Shown here in pieces: positions 11,901 to 21,625 of a stretch of DNA of 64,000 nt. A program made the translations under genes and the position numbers. Numbering within the stretch: the first letter of the stretch is position 1; each line of letters starts with the position of its first letter. This stretch comes from Adiantum capillus-veneris (Eukaryota; Streptophyta; Polypodiopsida; Polypodiales; Pteridaceae). The notes beneath the pieces were generated by a model. That model saw only the letters and a program-made list of their open reading frames with translations, made no database searches and had not been told where the DNA came from. The stretch spans positions 71,005,895 through 71,069,894 of the forward strand of contig CM043944.1 of NCBI GenBank assembly GCA_014529385.2. Direction: 5' to 3'.

Positions 11901-12262
11901 GGCGACCTACACTCCAGCCTGCCACAGAGTTTACTCCACAGTGGTGGTGCAGTGAGAGAGAGGAGTGTTGGAAGCTCATTAGTGGCCTGACACTCTGGTT
12001 CATCTGGCGGGCCCGTTGTTTTCGCATCTTTGAGGCTCGCCCTGTCCCACCAGTAGAGACTGTTCGCGATCTTTGGCTAGAGCTGATCCACACTCTCAGA
12101 GGACAGCTCGAGAGTCTCTAGGGCAGCTCCGACCGCATGCGGGAGCGTAGAGAGGCCTTCCTTCGACTCTGGCATGCTGGGCCTTTTTTCACCATGGTCC
12201 AAGGTGTACTCACATGGCAGTACCGTCCACCTGTGTGGCTCGTCCCTCCTCCCATTTCTTGA
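8941..12262 (+). pseudogene. L1 ORF2 reverse transcriptase and zf-RVT-like tail
   Basis: RT blocks run in order: YPGEDGLTPSFF, QQWRPITILNSVYKI, then after a shift near 9620 TGFVKERSILDNI, LLDFEKAYNRVD with TAG (9772) where W is expected, SVRQGCPLAAFLF and the catalytic AEFADDSTLYL (FADD 10045-10056). After a shift near 10215 come RYLGYQVG and a long tail. The tail carries LFQWLVAHRATAVGSWL, CATCGH and HCLWDCPLAQQVW, a zf-RVT-type motif typical of plant L1. Stops: TAG 8958, 9772, 10583, 10808, 11384, 11456 and 12119; TGA 10793. The frame ends at TGA 12260-12262. Confidence 0.9.
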
Positions 12263-12409
12263 TTTAGCCTCATTATACATATGCTGTTTTTTCATTGGGA
12301 GAGTCTCCCCTTCATGGTTGTTGTAGCCCTCTCTCGAAGAGGTGGTTGTAGCCATGTGGGCAGTTTCATTAACTAATAGAAGGATCTTTTTCTTGTAAAA
12401 AAAAAAAAA

Positions 12410-12420
12410 GCAAAAATGCA
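12410..12420. repeat. Target-site duplication of the L1, right copy
   Basis: gcaaaaatgca, matching 5497-5507, directly after the 13-base poly(A). Confidence 0.65.
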
Positions 12421-12583
12421 GGTTGAGGCGAGGTCCTCCGCGATAGAAAAGCTCTTGTTTCTGCGCTTTTTTGGCTGATGCAAAAAACACTGGCTGATCT
12501 TATCTTGGGAGGAGTACCTGATGCTGATGGTGAAGCGCTGGCCCCATGGAGAACCTGAAGTTGCTAATACCATGTGAGTGCGC

Positions 12584-12585
<2 letters not shown>
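12421..12585. other. Pre-insertion sequence right of the L1
   Basis: Continues the sequence interrupted at 5507. It has the same vocabulary (cactggctgat, aaaaaacact) as 5141-5496 and no open frame of note. Confidence 0.4.

Positions 12586-12643
<58 letters not shown>
12586..12643. repeat. (AG)n, LINE-C (CT)n tail
   Basis: About 58 bases of AG repeats on the plus strand. In LINE sense it is (CT)n directly after the 3' hairpin and an A-rich spacer, in the position where L1 has poly(A). Confidence 0.85.
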
Positions 12644-12650
<7 letters not shown>

Positions 12651-12654
12651 TTTA

Positions 12655-12690
12655 ACGTCTATAAAAGGCCGAAGTCGGCCTATGAGACAA
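12655..12690 (-). other. LINE-C 3' terminal hairpin
   Basis: In sense: GTCTCAT, then a perfect stem AGGCCGA-CT-TCGGCCT, TTTATA, GACGTTAA. Compared with LINE-E (AGGTCA / TGACCT) the middle pair changes from T-A to C-G on both arms, a compensatory change supporting a real RNA structure. Confidence 0.75.
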
Positions 12691-13338
12691 ATCAAAGTAC
12701 ATGAGGTGGGTATCCTCTGAGTATCTGTAAAGGATAAAAGGTACAAAAGTAAAAGTGACTATCCTGTATGATGTCTGGGGGAGGAAAGTGATACAACGGT
12801 GGGGATGGAGCTCCAAAACTAAGGAAAAGATGCAATCCTATATGCTGGGGTAGAATGTACAATCATAAGATGAAATGCTACCGTATCTCTAGCTCCATTC
12901 AGTACCATAATCAGGGTGCAGTACAGGATGCATGGGCGGGTAAGGTGTGAATAGTCCCCGTAAGATGGTTGTTGGATGTGCAAAAGCCCGGAGGCATCTC
13001 TCCTCCAAAGATCTATAGTAGTGCTCTCGGATCTCCTGGATCTCGCTCTGATGTAGGCAAGGCGCCCTGCATCCATGGGTACGTGAGCATTTGCGAGCTC
13101 AGGCCTCCTCAGCCTCCTGTAGAGTCACTCCTCTTTAAATGGTCCCAGGTGGTGGTGGTGCTATGGTCTTCTGAAAAAAGTCTGTGAGCTATGTCTAGCG
13201 CTCATCTCTCACAGTTGATGCTACCTGGAGGAGGGAGTCTCGATGCTGCTGTATCTCGAGGAGAAAGCGACCGAGCTGTCACTGGTCTCTGGACTCAAAA
13301 ATCAGATGTAGAGTAGGCTGATCTGCAAAAATAAGGTC

Positions 13339-14970
13339 GGGCATTTGCCTCTAATCTCCTCATATGCTCTACATCTGCAAACATAGTGCTCCTCGCTCTC
13401 AATCTCTACTGTGCAGAGTCTGCATATCCTCTCTGCGCCTCTACTAGCATCAGTGGTGTGGCTAGCTCTGCTTTGATGATGTCATGTGGTACTGAGGGTG
13501 TGACTAGACTGTCAAAGAGCCACCCCTTGGTGCGGCGCTCGTGAAAGTGGTCCTGATGGCATCTGCGCTCTAAGGTGGCCAGCGCTGCATATCCTCGTGT
13601 AATCCGATCTCGGGCTGCCTGGGCCATGGAAAATCTGCAAGTGGTGCCTGGTAAAAGTCACCCCCAAGTAAACATATGAATCAACCACCTCGACCTGTCC
13701 GCCTGCTGCTGTAAGTATTGCTCTACTACGAACTCTTGCTCTACTACGAACTCTCCTAGAGGTATAGAAGATCATGACCTTGGTCTTACCAAGGTTCACT
13801 GTGAGCCCTCTGTGTGTGCAGAAATCATCTAAGGCTCATAGGTGGCTCTGTAATCCCTCCTGTGTCTCACAAACAAGGATGATATCATCAGCATAGAGCA
13901 TAATGTGGAGGGGTATACTTGTCAAGTCTGAGCCCGCGCCACCGGCTCGTAGGATGTAATCTGAATCTCGTCGATGTAGAGACCAAATAGAGCCGGGGAG
14001 AGAGGGCATCCTTGCTTCACACCGATGGTGCTAGCAATGGGATCCGATAGTCCACCAAGGCATCGCACTCTACCTCTAACCTGTGCATACAAAGAGTGAA
14101 TGGCCAATATCATGTCAGAGGGTATCTGTAGCTCCTGAAGGCGTTGAAATAGTCTACCTCTGGGGATAGTGTCAAATGCCTTGTGGAAGTCCACAAAGCA
14201 GCAGTAGAGTCTCCTCTTCCGTGCCTTTGCTCCGTCATCAAACAGCGAAGCACGAAAATGTGATCGATAGTCGAGAAAGTGCGTCTGAAACCTGCTTGTC
14301 CTGGTGCCCGTATCCTTGATGCCTCTGCATGTGCTAAGCTCTGCCTCAAGAACTGCCCCGTATAGTTTGGCAAGTGTGTGGCCAATCATGATAGTCCTAT
14401 AGTTCACTGGATCCAAGGTGTCGCCAGATTTGTAGATAGGCACAATGGTGTGCATAGTCCACTCCTCTGGTAGTCCCTCAACCAATGCGCGGTTGAAGAG
14501 ACGTGCTACCAGGGAGGAGAGAGTGTCTGCAGCATAGATCAGGTGCTCGCTCTGTAGGCCGGTATGATCTGCTGAGCGGCCGTGTTGTAGGTGCCGAATG
14601 ACCCTCTCCACCATAGTAGATGTAAAGAAAGTCGAGGTGGTAGGTCGAGGGTCGGGTGGCTCTGGGATCAGTGGCTACCCATGTATCTGGTATAGGCGCT
14701 TGGCATCGTCATGTCAGGTCTGAGGGTCCTCTAGTGGGGTGGTAGGACATGGCTCTCTGAGAATCCTCCATGTTGTGGCCCAGTCTGTACTCATGAGAAG
14801 GTGGTATAGCTCAAGCTCCTGCTCCTCCTCGAAGGCCCGCCTTTTACGGCATGTAATGGCCTTCATCTGTCCCCTGACCTTGCTCTCGAGGATCTCCTCT
14901 AAGGCTCGTCGAGCCCGGAGCTGTCTGTATAAGTCTCTGCACTCCCTGTCATACCATCTGTTCTAGGGCA
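13339..14970 (-). pseudogene. LINE-C reverse transcriptase and C-terminal zinc motif
   Basis: Starts after the endonuclease with MP-stop-NRWYDREC (TAG 14963-14965, same place as LINE-A). RT blocks: SADHTGLQSEHL, NYRTIMIGHTLAKLYG, then a short out-of-frame stretch holding APGQAGFRRTFSTIDHI between two compensating shifts, CCFVDFHKAFDTIPR, IGVKQGCPLSPALFGLYID, a further shift, then MLYADDIILVCET (YADD 13885-13896) and LGKTKVMIFY. The end carries ICRLCTVEIESEEHYVCRC. Further stops include TGA where W is likely and TAG near 14678. The copy is inactive. Confidence 0.88.
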
Positions 14971-15139
14971 TCGTCCCAGAGGGTGGGGGTCGGCCACTAT
15001 GAGTAGTGTGTGGGAAACAACTGACGGTTGAAGTGTGAAGAACTGTGGAGAGCTGGTTAGTGAGTGTAGAGAGTGGTGTATCTGGATCGAGAGCATAGAT
15101 CCCCTCATATACATGTGATGAATAGACTCTGGCAAGCTC

Positions 15140-15987
15140 ATGTGTGAAATGTATGGTAGTGTGTGGCGTGGGTGTGGGTGGTGTGTGTGAAATAAGTGAA
15201 CCAGTGAAAGAGAGAGCAAGGTATGCGTGGCCCGATGATGTAATCCACTGTACTACCTCCACCAGATACCGATGGTGGTATGCAAGTCAAGCCTCCAGAT
15301 GATGGCCATTGTGCCATCCTGTTATAGATAACGAGACGGTGTTGTGATCCCAAACGGAGTATGTGTCTCCCATATGGTGTGGGTGTGGTGGTATCTCCAG
15401 AGGTCCTCTCTACCTCTAAGGTCTCCAGGGTGGAGAGTAGCTCTCGGTCATCGAAGTCGTAGATGTCACAGTCTACTTTGTGTCTTGGCGTTGAAGTCCC
15501 CCATAAGAAAGACTTCCCCTAGTCTGGAGTACTCCATGATCCCCTCCCTGAGACACGTATATGGTTATTGTGTATCATCCTCCTCCTCTCCTACATGTGT
15601 ATGGGTCTCCTCTACCCCTGCTCCTCCTGCATGTGCAAATCTAGAACCGTTGGGCGCGAAGTAGCAAATGGCAATGTATAGAGTGTGCTCCCCCGATAGC
15701 TCAATCTGTATCCACATGTAGCGTGCCTCTGGGTCGCGGGCTACTATCTGTATCCTGCTGTGAAGTGAGCAGCAATAGAGGATTGCTACTCCGCCAGATC
15801 CTCTAGAAGTGTTGTGCCGTGTGCACTTCTTGTGTAGAGACTCCCACTAGTAATCATGTACTCGAGGTAGGCCTCTCTCAAGACTCGCATGTGTCTTTGT
15901 GAGTAGAACAATGTCTCGGTCATGCATCACCTCCTCTAGTCTCCCTGGATGTGTCCATAGAGAGCCATTGCAGTTTCAAACTGCCAT
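15140..15987 (-). pseudogene. LINE-C APE-type endonuclease
   Basis: In the same frame as ORF1, a frame from ATG 15987 reads MAV-stop-NCNGSLWTHPGR, where the TGA replaces the Trp of the usual WNxNG start. Then come RDIVLLTKTH (one residue off the usual LLTETH), GGVAILY, ARYMWIQIEL, LYIAICYFAPN, the block LMGDFNAKTQ near 15485-15515 and, after broken sequence, GGSTVDYIIGP near 15250. A TAG sits near 15848. The EN layout is clear and the frame is broken in several places. Confidence 0.82.
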
Positions 15988-16026
15988 GTGTATCTCCTCG
16001 TATACTGTCCCATAGGCCACGAGTCC

Positions 16027-16944
16027 CTATGCTACAGCCTTGCCATCAATAATGACTCCACCATCTCTGTAGGAGGCCCGTTTCCCCTCTTTGCGTGCTG
16101 CTTGTACTCGAGGCATGCATGCTCTCCTATGTTCTACTTGCATCTTTGTGAGGTCATCATCAAGGTGGATGGGTGCCCTTGTGAGGCCTCGTAGGATGAC
16201 CCTCTTGCAGATGAAGAGGGTACAGGCTTCTTTCGATGGAAATTGGAGGATCAGGGGCCTCTTTTTGGTTGGGTCTTTATCGGCTCTCCAAGCTTTGGTG
16301 AAGGGGGTTGGGTCTTCTATCTTGTACCCAAGTTTAGTACATAGGGTTTTGCCATCTTTCTCGGGAGTGGAGTCTTTCCCTTCTTCCATGCCAGTGACTC
16401 GTACATTTAGGCGGCTGGCATGCCGCATCTTCTCCTCTTCAATTGTGGTGTGTACAAGGAGGGCCTCTTCCTTGTGAGTGTCCTCTTTGGCTTCTTTTTT
16501 AAGGTTCTTCTTGACCACCTCCACCCACCCATCCTTTGTGGCCTCGAGCTTGTCTTCCAAGCTTTCAATGAGAGCTTTGGTGAGTTCTTCCTTGATCGCC
16601 TCTTTGGTTTCATTGTTTATTTCACCTTCCTCGGGGGTGTGGGATGCGATTGAAGCATTGAGGATGGCCATTTGTTCTTGCATCTCCTCCTCCTTTTTCC
16701 ATCCTTCTTGGGCCTCCTTCCACATCGCGAGCTCCTTCCTTGTCTCCTCGTCTTTAATCTCCTTTTCTTTGACCCACTCCTCTTTCTCCTTATTCAAGGC
16801 TTCCAAGTCCTTCTCGAGCTTGGAGAGACGGTTGATGATAGTGTTGATGGCAGAATCCGTCATCTTCTTGTTCTCCTTGATTGTGGCATTGAGCTTGTCG
16901 TCCATCTTGGTTAATTCCTTTTTGGTCACTCTTCCTTTTGCCAT
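16027..16944 (-). CDS. LINE-C ORF1, coiled-coil RNA-binding protein (L1 ORF1p-like)
   Basis: An uninterrupted 305-residue frame directly upstream of the endonuclease. Residues about 1-150 are Lys/Glu-rich with heptad-like leucines (INRLSKLEKDLEALNKEKEE), a long coiled coil. Residues about 178-260 fit an RRM-like fold as in animal L1 ORF1p (RLNVRVTGMEEG, then RPLILQFPSKEACTLF). Residues about 262-305 resemble the ORF1p C-terminal domain (APIHLDDDLT, VEHRRACMPRVQAARKEGK). No CCHC knuckle. Plant L1 ORF1 proteins usually have the DUF4283-plus-knuckle layout, as at 5952. Likely role: trimeric RNA chaperone packaging the LINE RNA. The ATG is the first in frame. Recognition is by motif only. Confidence 0.8.
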   Translation of the reverse strand: MAKGRVTKKELTKMDDKLNATIKENKKMTDSAINTIINRLSKLEKDLEALNKEKEEWVKEKEIKDEETRKELAMWKEAQEGWKKEEEMQEQMAILNASIASHTPEEGEINNETKEAIKEELTKALIESLEDKLEATKDGWVEVVKKNLKKEAKEDTHKEEALLVHTTIEEEKMRHASRLNVRVTGMEEGKDSTPEKDGKTLCTKLGYKIEDPTPFTKAWRADKDPTKKRPLILQFPSKEACTLFICKRVILRGLTRAPIHLDDDLTKMQVEHRRACMPRVQAARKEGKRASYRDGGVIIDGKAVA

Positions 16945-17074
16945 CTCGGAGCTTTCTTTATTTGTTCGTTTGTCTTGCGTGACTCAAGTGTTGAGGGGAG
17001 TCATGATGAAAGATAGGGTGTCATGAGGACGTGACAATTGCTAACTTTAGTTGTTGGTTTCTTTCCAATGATTT

Positions 17075-17345
17075 TTGTTTTATTTTTGAGACCCTCTTCT
17101 TAAAGTAGCGAACGGTCGGACATTGTATGGCCAATGTGAACGGTAGTTTCATCCGCAGACGGGAAGTGGTCGGCACTGGAATTCGTATAGTAACCAGATG
17201 TCTAGGCTCAGAGCAAGATCATATAGGTCCCCCCGTTGCACTTAGCAAGTTGGTGGATACTAGGACTTGAACTCAATAAAGGCACAAAGTCAAGGTGGGA
17301 CTACCAACAGAAAGTATCCGACAGTTGGGCCACATTGCACTTTTG
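17075..17345 (-). mobile_element. Candidate tRNA-derived SINE
   Basis: On the minus strand a box-A-like TGGCCCAACTG (17322-17332) precedes a box-B-like AGTTCAAGTCC (about 17263-17273). The body ends in a loosely A-rich tail (aaaataaaacaaaaa, about 17075-17095). The A-B spacing is about 60 bases, wider than in most tRNAs. This is the general plan of a Pol III-driven SINE. No second copy is visible in the window, so family membership is unproven. Confidence 0.4.
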
Positions 17346-18370
17346 GATGCGGTCCCAATGAGGATACATGATCAGATGACCAGTGGGAACCCAACGAAAT
17401 CATTTCCTAAAATTTAGGGAACTGCTATTTTGGGCCGTGAAATGTGTTAGCGTCATTACCTCCAATATGACTAGGGAACATTTTACAACTCTGCCGCGAA
17501 GTCAACTGGGCAACTAGTCGAGAGATTTTTAAGCGGCAAACCCGAAACGGGAAAATGCTTGTAAATACGCCAAGTGGCAGATTTTCATGAACTTGCCTCT
17601 CACAGAAAAGTTGGCGCTGAATTTTAAGCTGAGAGGAGCCTCATTTTGGTTTTTGCCACAGGTTAAGAGCTATGGAGTGCTTCCTTTCCCTCTATGTACA
17701 GTGTGGTGCCAGGAGTGATGCCCTGCACGATACACACTGCTCTCTCTCTCCCCTACGTGCAGTTATGTGATGCCCCACAAGAGGGCTCTTCATTTGACTG
17801 ATGTACAATTGTGTGGGTTCGTGCTTTTGTGATGAGGCAAGAGCCTCCTTGAGCAGGGGTAGCTAACTGCTACTCCAAAGCAAGCACCGGTGAGGGTCAT
17901 AACCTCACCGTACAGGTGCGTTTTCAGCGCTGTGTATGTGCTGTAAATTGATTGTTTTTCAGCCATACGGACGCCAAAACCATTTGGAATCGTGCCCCAC
18001 TGGCAGAGGACAGCTAGGGGACTGTTTGGGGCTGAAAACAGGGCAAAAACCAGTAAATACAGCATGCTGAATTTACTGTTTTTGGGCAGGAATCAGAGGG
18101 TATACGCCTGTGGAAGTGAGTTCTAGCAGGGGAATTGTTTTCGCGCAAGTTTTGGGCTTGTTATGCTGCCAAAATTTGGCCAAAACAGATGGTATCTAGC
18201 GGGATACAGGTAAAGGGATTCCCAGGACTCTACTTTGTAATTTACCCTCCTAAAGAATAAAGAAATACCGAAAGGGGAGCCAATTTTGGGGCCTACAGGT
18301 TGTCGGTGTCTACTCGGGGCATTCTAGCTTCCAGGCCGTGTGTGTACTTAAGTGTTAATTCCCGTCGCAG
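17346..18370 (+). repeat. LTR-like block W, no coding content
   Basis: From about 17970 to 18280 the sequence matches, by eye, the 579-bp insertion at 41666-42244 in reverse orientation (shared words gggctgaaaacag, cgggatacagg, ttgttatgctg and aataaagaaataccgaaagg). The last word also occurs near the end of the X LTRs (24045, 39965), so it is probably R/U5 of a gypsy LTR; aataaa may be the polyadenylation signal. 17346-17960 shows no gene or known repeat. Confidence 0.45.
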
Positions 18371-18536
18371 GCTTCCTTTGATCACTCTGCGTGTGTGTGT
18401 GTGTGTGTGTGTCTAAAGTAAAGAATTTCGGGTGAGCCAAAGCCTATTGCCCCACGGGCCAGTTTCATAGGGTTATGGATGGATATGGGTAGGTGTGTAT
18501 GGACAATGTGCAATGAGGGGGTAACAGACGGGAGGA

Positions 18537-18575
<39 letters not shown>

Positions 18576-18799
18576 CAGGGAGGGATGGGATCGGCAACAC
18601 TGGTGCAGGTGCAGCAGCTACTACAGGCAGGTGGGACTGCAATGGAGCAACAGCAAGAGTAGCATTGTGGGGGAGTAACGCGTAGGTACCAGGCAGCGCG
18701 CAGGTAACAACATGCAGGAGGGGTGGCGGGCGCTGCGCGAGCAGGCAGGGGGGGGTGGGGGGGGGGAGAGAGAGAGAGGGGGGGGGGGGGGGGGGGGGA
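18371..18799. repeat. Low-complexity G-rich tract with (GT)n
   Basis: Contains (GT)n at about 18390-18411, a run of about 33 G (18540-18572) and a second G-rich run (about 18748-18798). A Pro-rich open frame on the minus strand (18828-18382) is just the translation of the C runs. Such homopolymers are assembly- and sequencing-sensitive. Confidence 0.7.
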
Positions 18800-19135
18800 T
18801 CAGTCCCCCCATGACTACCATCAACCACAAGACCTGTCAGTACGTCAGATCACTTGCTTACCCAGGAGCATCTACAGGGAGAGGATCTTGGATCTCTTCT
18901 TGGACAGGTTCATTGCTTGGATCTACAGATTGGAGTGGGACTTCAATTCTTTAGACTCTCTTGGAGAGTTTACCCGCGAGATGCGGGAGATCAGGTATCA
19001 TTACACGACTAGATATGATGGAAGTGGGTACCCCCCTGGTCCCATAAATAGGTGTGTCCATAGTGTATTGGGTATTCTGCTCATGGTAGTCATGGGGGGC
19101 TGATCGCCCCCTCTTCACCATCTCTGGCGTTTGTG

Positions 19136-19140
<5 letters not shown>
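18800..19140 (+). mobile_element. LINE-A-type fragment, rearranged
   Basis: Matches LINE-A upstream sequence in pieces: 18805-18850 and 19015-19050 resemble 3310-3395, 18840-19010 resembles 4560-4725 in inverse orientation, and 19075-19115 is an inverted copy of the motif at 18805-18835 (catgactacca / tggtagtcatg). No intact domain remains. The order differs from LINE-A, so one copy has been rearranged. Confidence 0.5.

Positions 19141-19220
<80 letters not shown>
19140..19220. repeat. (CT)n(CA)n microsatellite
   Basis: About 55 bases of CT followed by about 25 bases of CA, at the end of the LINE fragment. Confidence 0.9.
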
Positions 19221-19224
<4 letters not shown>

Positions 19225-19390
19225 ACTCTCACAAAGACAGGAGGCACCCGATGCGCGATGGACGAAGGGTGATTGTGGCTAATAAGTCCGAGGTCGGGAC
19301 ACGAAGATTCTTTCACAAACAAAAACTCCTCGAGAACCTGTGTGTGTTGCAGAAGGGATCGGATCCTCCGTAGAAGAAGAATATTTATGA
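19221..19390 (-). other. Leader side of the primer site, gypsy X (partial)
   Basis: Lies 3' of the primer binding site on the minus strand, so it should be the 5' untranslated leader of an X element. It is cut by the CT/CA tract. An open frame across it has no recognisable motif. Confidence 0.35.
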
Positions 19391-19475
19391 GCTCTGATAC
19401 CACTATTACAGGCTCGGACACTCCAAGCGAGAAATCAATAGAAACACACGAACAAAAACTTCAAAATCACTAATC

Positions 19476-19519
<44 letters not shown>

Positions 19520-19593
19520 GGTCGGTTTAGTTTCTCTTGTCCACTCAGTCATTTCTCTTCCAATTGGTTATGTCACGTCATCACTTTGTGACA
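19391..19593 (-). mobile_element. Internally shortened X-family LTR with primer binding site
   Basis: On the minus strand it begins TGTCACAAAGTGATGACG at 19593, has a (CT)n tract (19478-19517), then a terminal part containing TTTCTCGCTTGGAGTGTCC, and ends near 19404. The next bases are TGGTATCAGAGC (19402-19391), complementary to initiator-Met tRNA. At about 190 bp it is much shorter than X LTRs elsewhere (529-572 bp), with most of U3/R missing. It preserves the (CT)n site that in another X LTR is occupied by LINE-E. Confidence 0.65.
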
Positions 19594-19609
19594 GATACAC
19601 ACCATCGAG

Positions 19610-20625
19610 CTAAAAAAACATAGTATGAGATACATAATCTGCCGACAGAGAAGCTGTCTTCTTATAGAGCCACCGCATGCCTAGAATGACATCTACATGA
19701 GGTAAACTCATAATGCGGAAGTCCAAGACTTCATGATAGAATTGAATATGGCGGTCGATTTGGGGCACGACCTCATTTCCATGTATTGGACCGAATAGGG
19801 TCAATCTACGGAAATGGTCTTGAGCTTAAGATCTTGTACCACACAAGAGGAGATAAAATTATGAGTAGAGTCATTGTCAAAAAAAACCAATACGGTTTGG
19901 CCATTGATCCCCCCTTGCACGTAGAGAAGATCATGTGGGCCAAACACGGTCTTATCGACCTGACAACCCTAGAATCTACGTGTATTAGCATGAAAAACTT
20001 AACACTACAAAGTAACTGGTTTGTCAATTACATTTATCGAGTCTTTGCCGTTGTGGAGGTGCTTGGATTTTTTCTTCGTTTTGGGCAATCCTTGTCATTG
20101 TGAAAGTGGTCGGTCTAATGGCAATCATAGCATCAATTCTTCTTTTGATCCTCGGCACAAAAAAACTTGCCTTGGCATTCTCCTTGAATTTATTCCACGG
20201 AGGTGCAGTTAACTGATTTGAAGTTGCTGTTGGAGCAAAGCGCTTGAATTTTGACGAGGAATTGCCGCGGTCAGAGGTCTCTCCCGACGTCGGGCCACTC
20301 CTTGATATGGCCACGCATCGGGGAAAAGTATTGTTGTAGTTCTTTGCAAACTTATAGATGTCCTCAAGTGATGCAACGGGACTGCACAATACCTCGTTTT
20401 GATATGCCGGCGGCAATCCAAATAGATAAAGCATCTATAGAATAACTTTTGGATCCTCCAAGGCTTTTGATTTATGAACGAAGTCCTTGAATTCCTATAA
20501 ATAAGCATCCAAAGTCTTCTTGCCCATCTCCAACTTGGACAGCTTCTTGTAGCACTCAATCTTGTCCATTTGCACGAAGCAAGCGCAAAAGACTGTCTAG
20601 AAGTCCATCCAAGTCATTGGAAAGA
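19610..20625 (-). pseudogene. Gypsy gag C-terminus and protease, degenerate
   Basis: The minus-strand frame has a gag-like part (ECYKKLSKLEMGKKTLDAY, then LFGLPPAYQNEVL with SLEDIYKFAKNY), a decayed Cys/His knuckle in another frame near 20110, and a retropepsin-like region: VLVFFDNDSTHNFIS (active-site DTGS-type motif altered to DNDS) and LPHVDVILGMRWL. The order gag-knuckle-protease is that of Ty3/gypsy. No reverse transcriptase follows; an LTR does, so pol was deleted or the LTR belongs to another copy. Confidence 0.72.
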
Positions 20626-21625
20626 AGTTCGAAACAAGTGGTGGAAGGCGCCAAGCCTCTGGCTATGAGAGTTTGCAGCTTGGCAGATGAGAAACACACT
20701 TGTTTGAAGAAGAAAAACAAAGAAAAACATTCAAACTCCAGCCATGGAAGCTCTACTCTCAAATAAACACAAGATCAACACAAAACTCAATTCTCTTTCA
20801 CCGAACTAGATAGCCAGGGACCCACTAGCACAAGTACAATGCCAATTTGCCAAGCAAAAAACCATAGAGTATTCCTTCGATTCGCCATCAACGCATAGCC
20901 ATGGAAGCTTAAGGACTTGCACACACACTTTACCTCACCTTTTTGAGGAGATTAAACCCTAGTTAGATCACCCACACACTTGAAAAAGGGGTAGGAACAA
21001 TGCGGGACTGCACTAGCACACTATAGAAGCAGCATGTGTATCCTTCACAGAGAGGCTTAATGAGCTGATTTTTTTCTTCACAAAAGCTCTCCCCTTCTTC
21101 GTAGTCACGTCCATTGTTGTTGATGTGGCATTTTGAGCTATTTTTGGTCATTTTTGGGTTATTTTTTATCATTTCATGCCCATTTTTTCCCACTTTTTGC
21201 CCAAAAATGCCCTTTTTTGCTCGTATAAAGCCCCGAGCTGGGAAAAATCCCTAAATTTGTGGGAAAATTCCCTTCGGCTTAAATTGCATATTGAACCTCA
21301 TTACCTGGCAAGCACTTTAGATGACTCATTTGCAGCTTGCGCATGAAACCTATTATTTATAAACGAGATTACTTGCATTGAACTTTCTAAGCGAGACGAG
21401 TGCTCAACCATGTTGCATTAGGTCCATCAACATTTTCAAAGCATATTAGGGGTCATCTACATTATAAAAGCACTTACCGTGTTGCATCCAAGTATATAAA
21501 CGACACCAACAGTTCCCACACATAGCACACTATATACATGATGGCAATTCTTCCCATTGATCCAAAAGGCATAGAAAGTGAGTTTTCAAGACATTTTCAC
21601 ATCATATGCGTGCCATGACACGACA
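20626..21625 (-). mobile_element. LTR of gypsy family Y
   Basis: About 1 kb. On the minus strand it starts TGTCGTGTCATGGCACGC at 21625 and ends around CCAGAGGCTTGGCGCCTTC, both homologous to the ends of the Z LTRs. Its first 180 bases recur at 46040-45846. A TATA-like tttatata lies near 21495 and T-rich simple sequence at 21120-21220. It is probably a 3' LTR since pol-end sequence adjoins it. Confidence 0.6.

Larger units (their letters stand above)
5508..12409 (+). mobile_element. Full-length plant-type L1 retrotransposon, mutated
   Basis: Length 6.9 kb, with a C-rich 5' UTR (5508-5951), ORF1 (5952-7819), ORF2 (7947-12262), a short 3' UTR and 13 A residues at 12397-12409. It is bounded by the 11-bp duplication gcaaaaatgca. 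ORF1 has the plant L1 layout of a DUF4283-like domain followed by a CCHC knuckle; ORF2 has endonuclease, RT and zf-RVT-like domains. Being full length with recognisable ends it is a fairly young insertion, but it has several frameshifts and eleven TAG and one TGA interruptions. Confidence 0.88.
12586..17000 (-). mobile_element. LINE-C, non-L1 LINE with L1p-like ORF1
   Basis: On the minus strand: ORF1 (16944-16027), endonuclease (15987-15140), RT (14970-13400), Cys/His motif (about 13430-13339), 3' UTR, hairpin tail (12690-12655) and a (CT)n tail (12643-12586). It is the most complete member of the non-L1 LINE family here. EN, RT and zinc motif resemble LINE-A and LINE-E, not the L1. The 5' end is near 17000 but I cannot fix it. 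Several stops and frameshifts show ORF2 is dead, whereas ORF1 is fully open. Confidence 0.88.

Noticed and set aside
5952-12262. TAG as a sense codon (variant nuclear code) because so many frames are broken only by TAG
   Set aside because: The copia frame runs 1308 codons with normal Gln codons and no TAG, ends in TGA, and the L1 TAG at 9772 replaces an expected Trp, not Gln. Mutation explains the pattern better.
18382-18828. Proline-rich protein on the minus strand
   Set aside because: The frame is only the translation of C and CT/GT runs.
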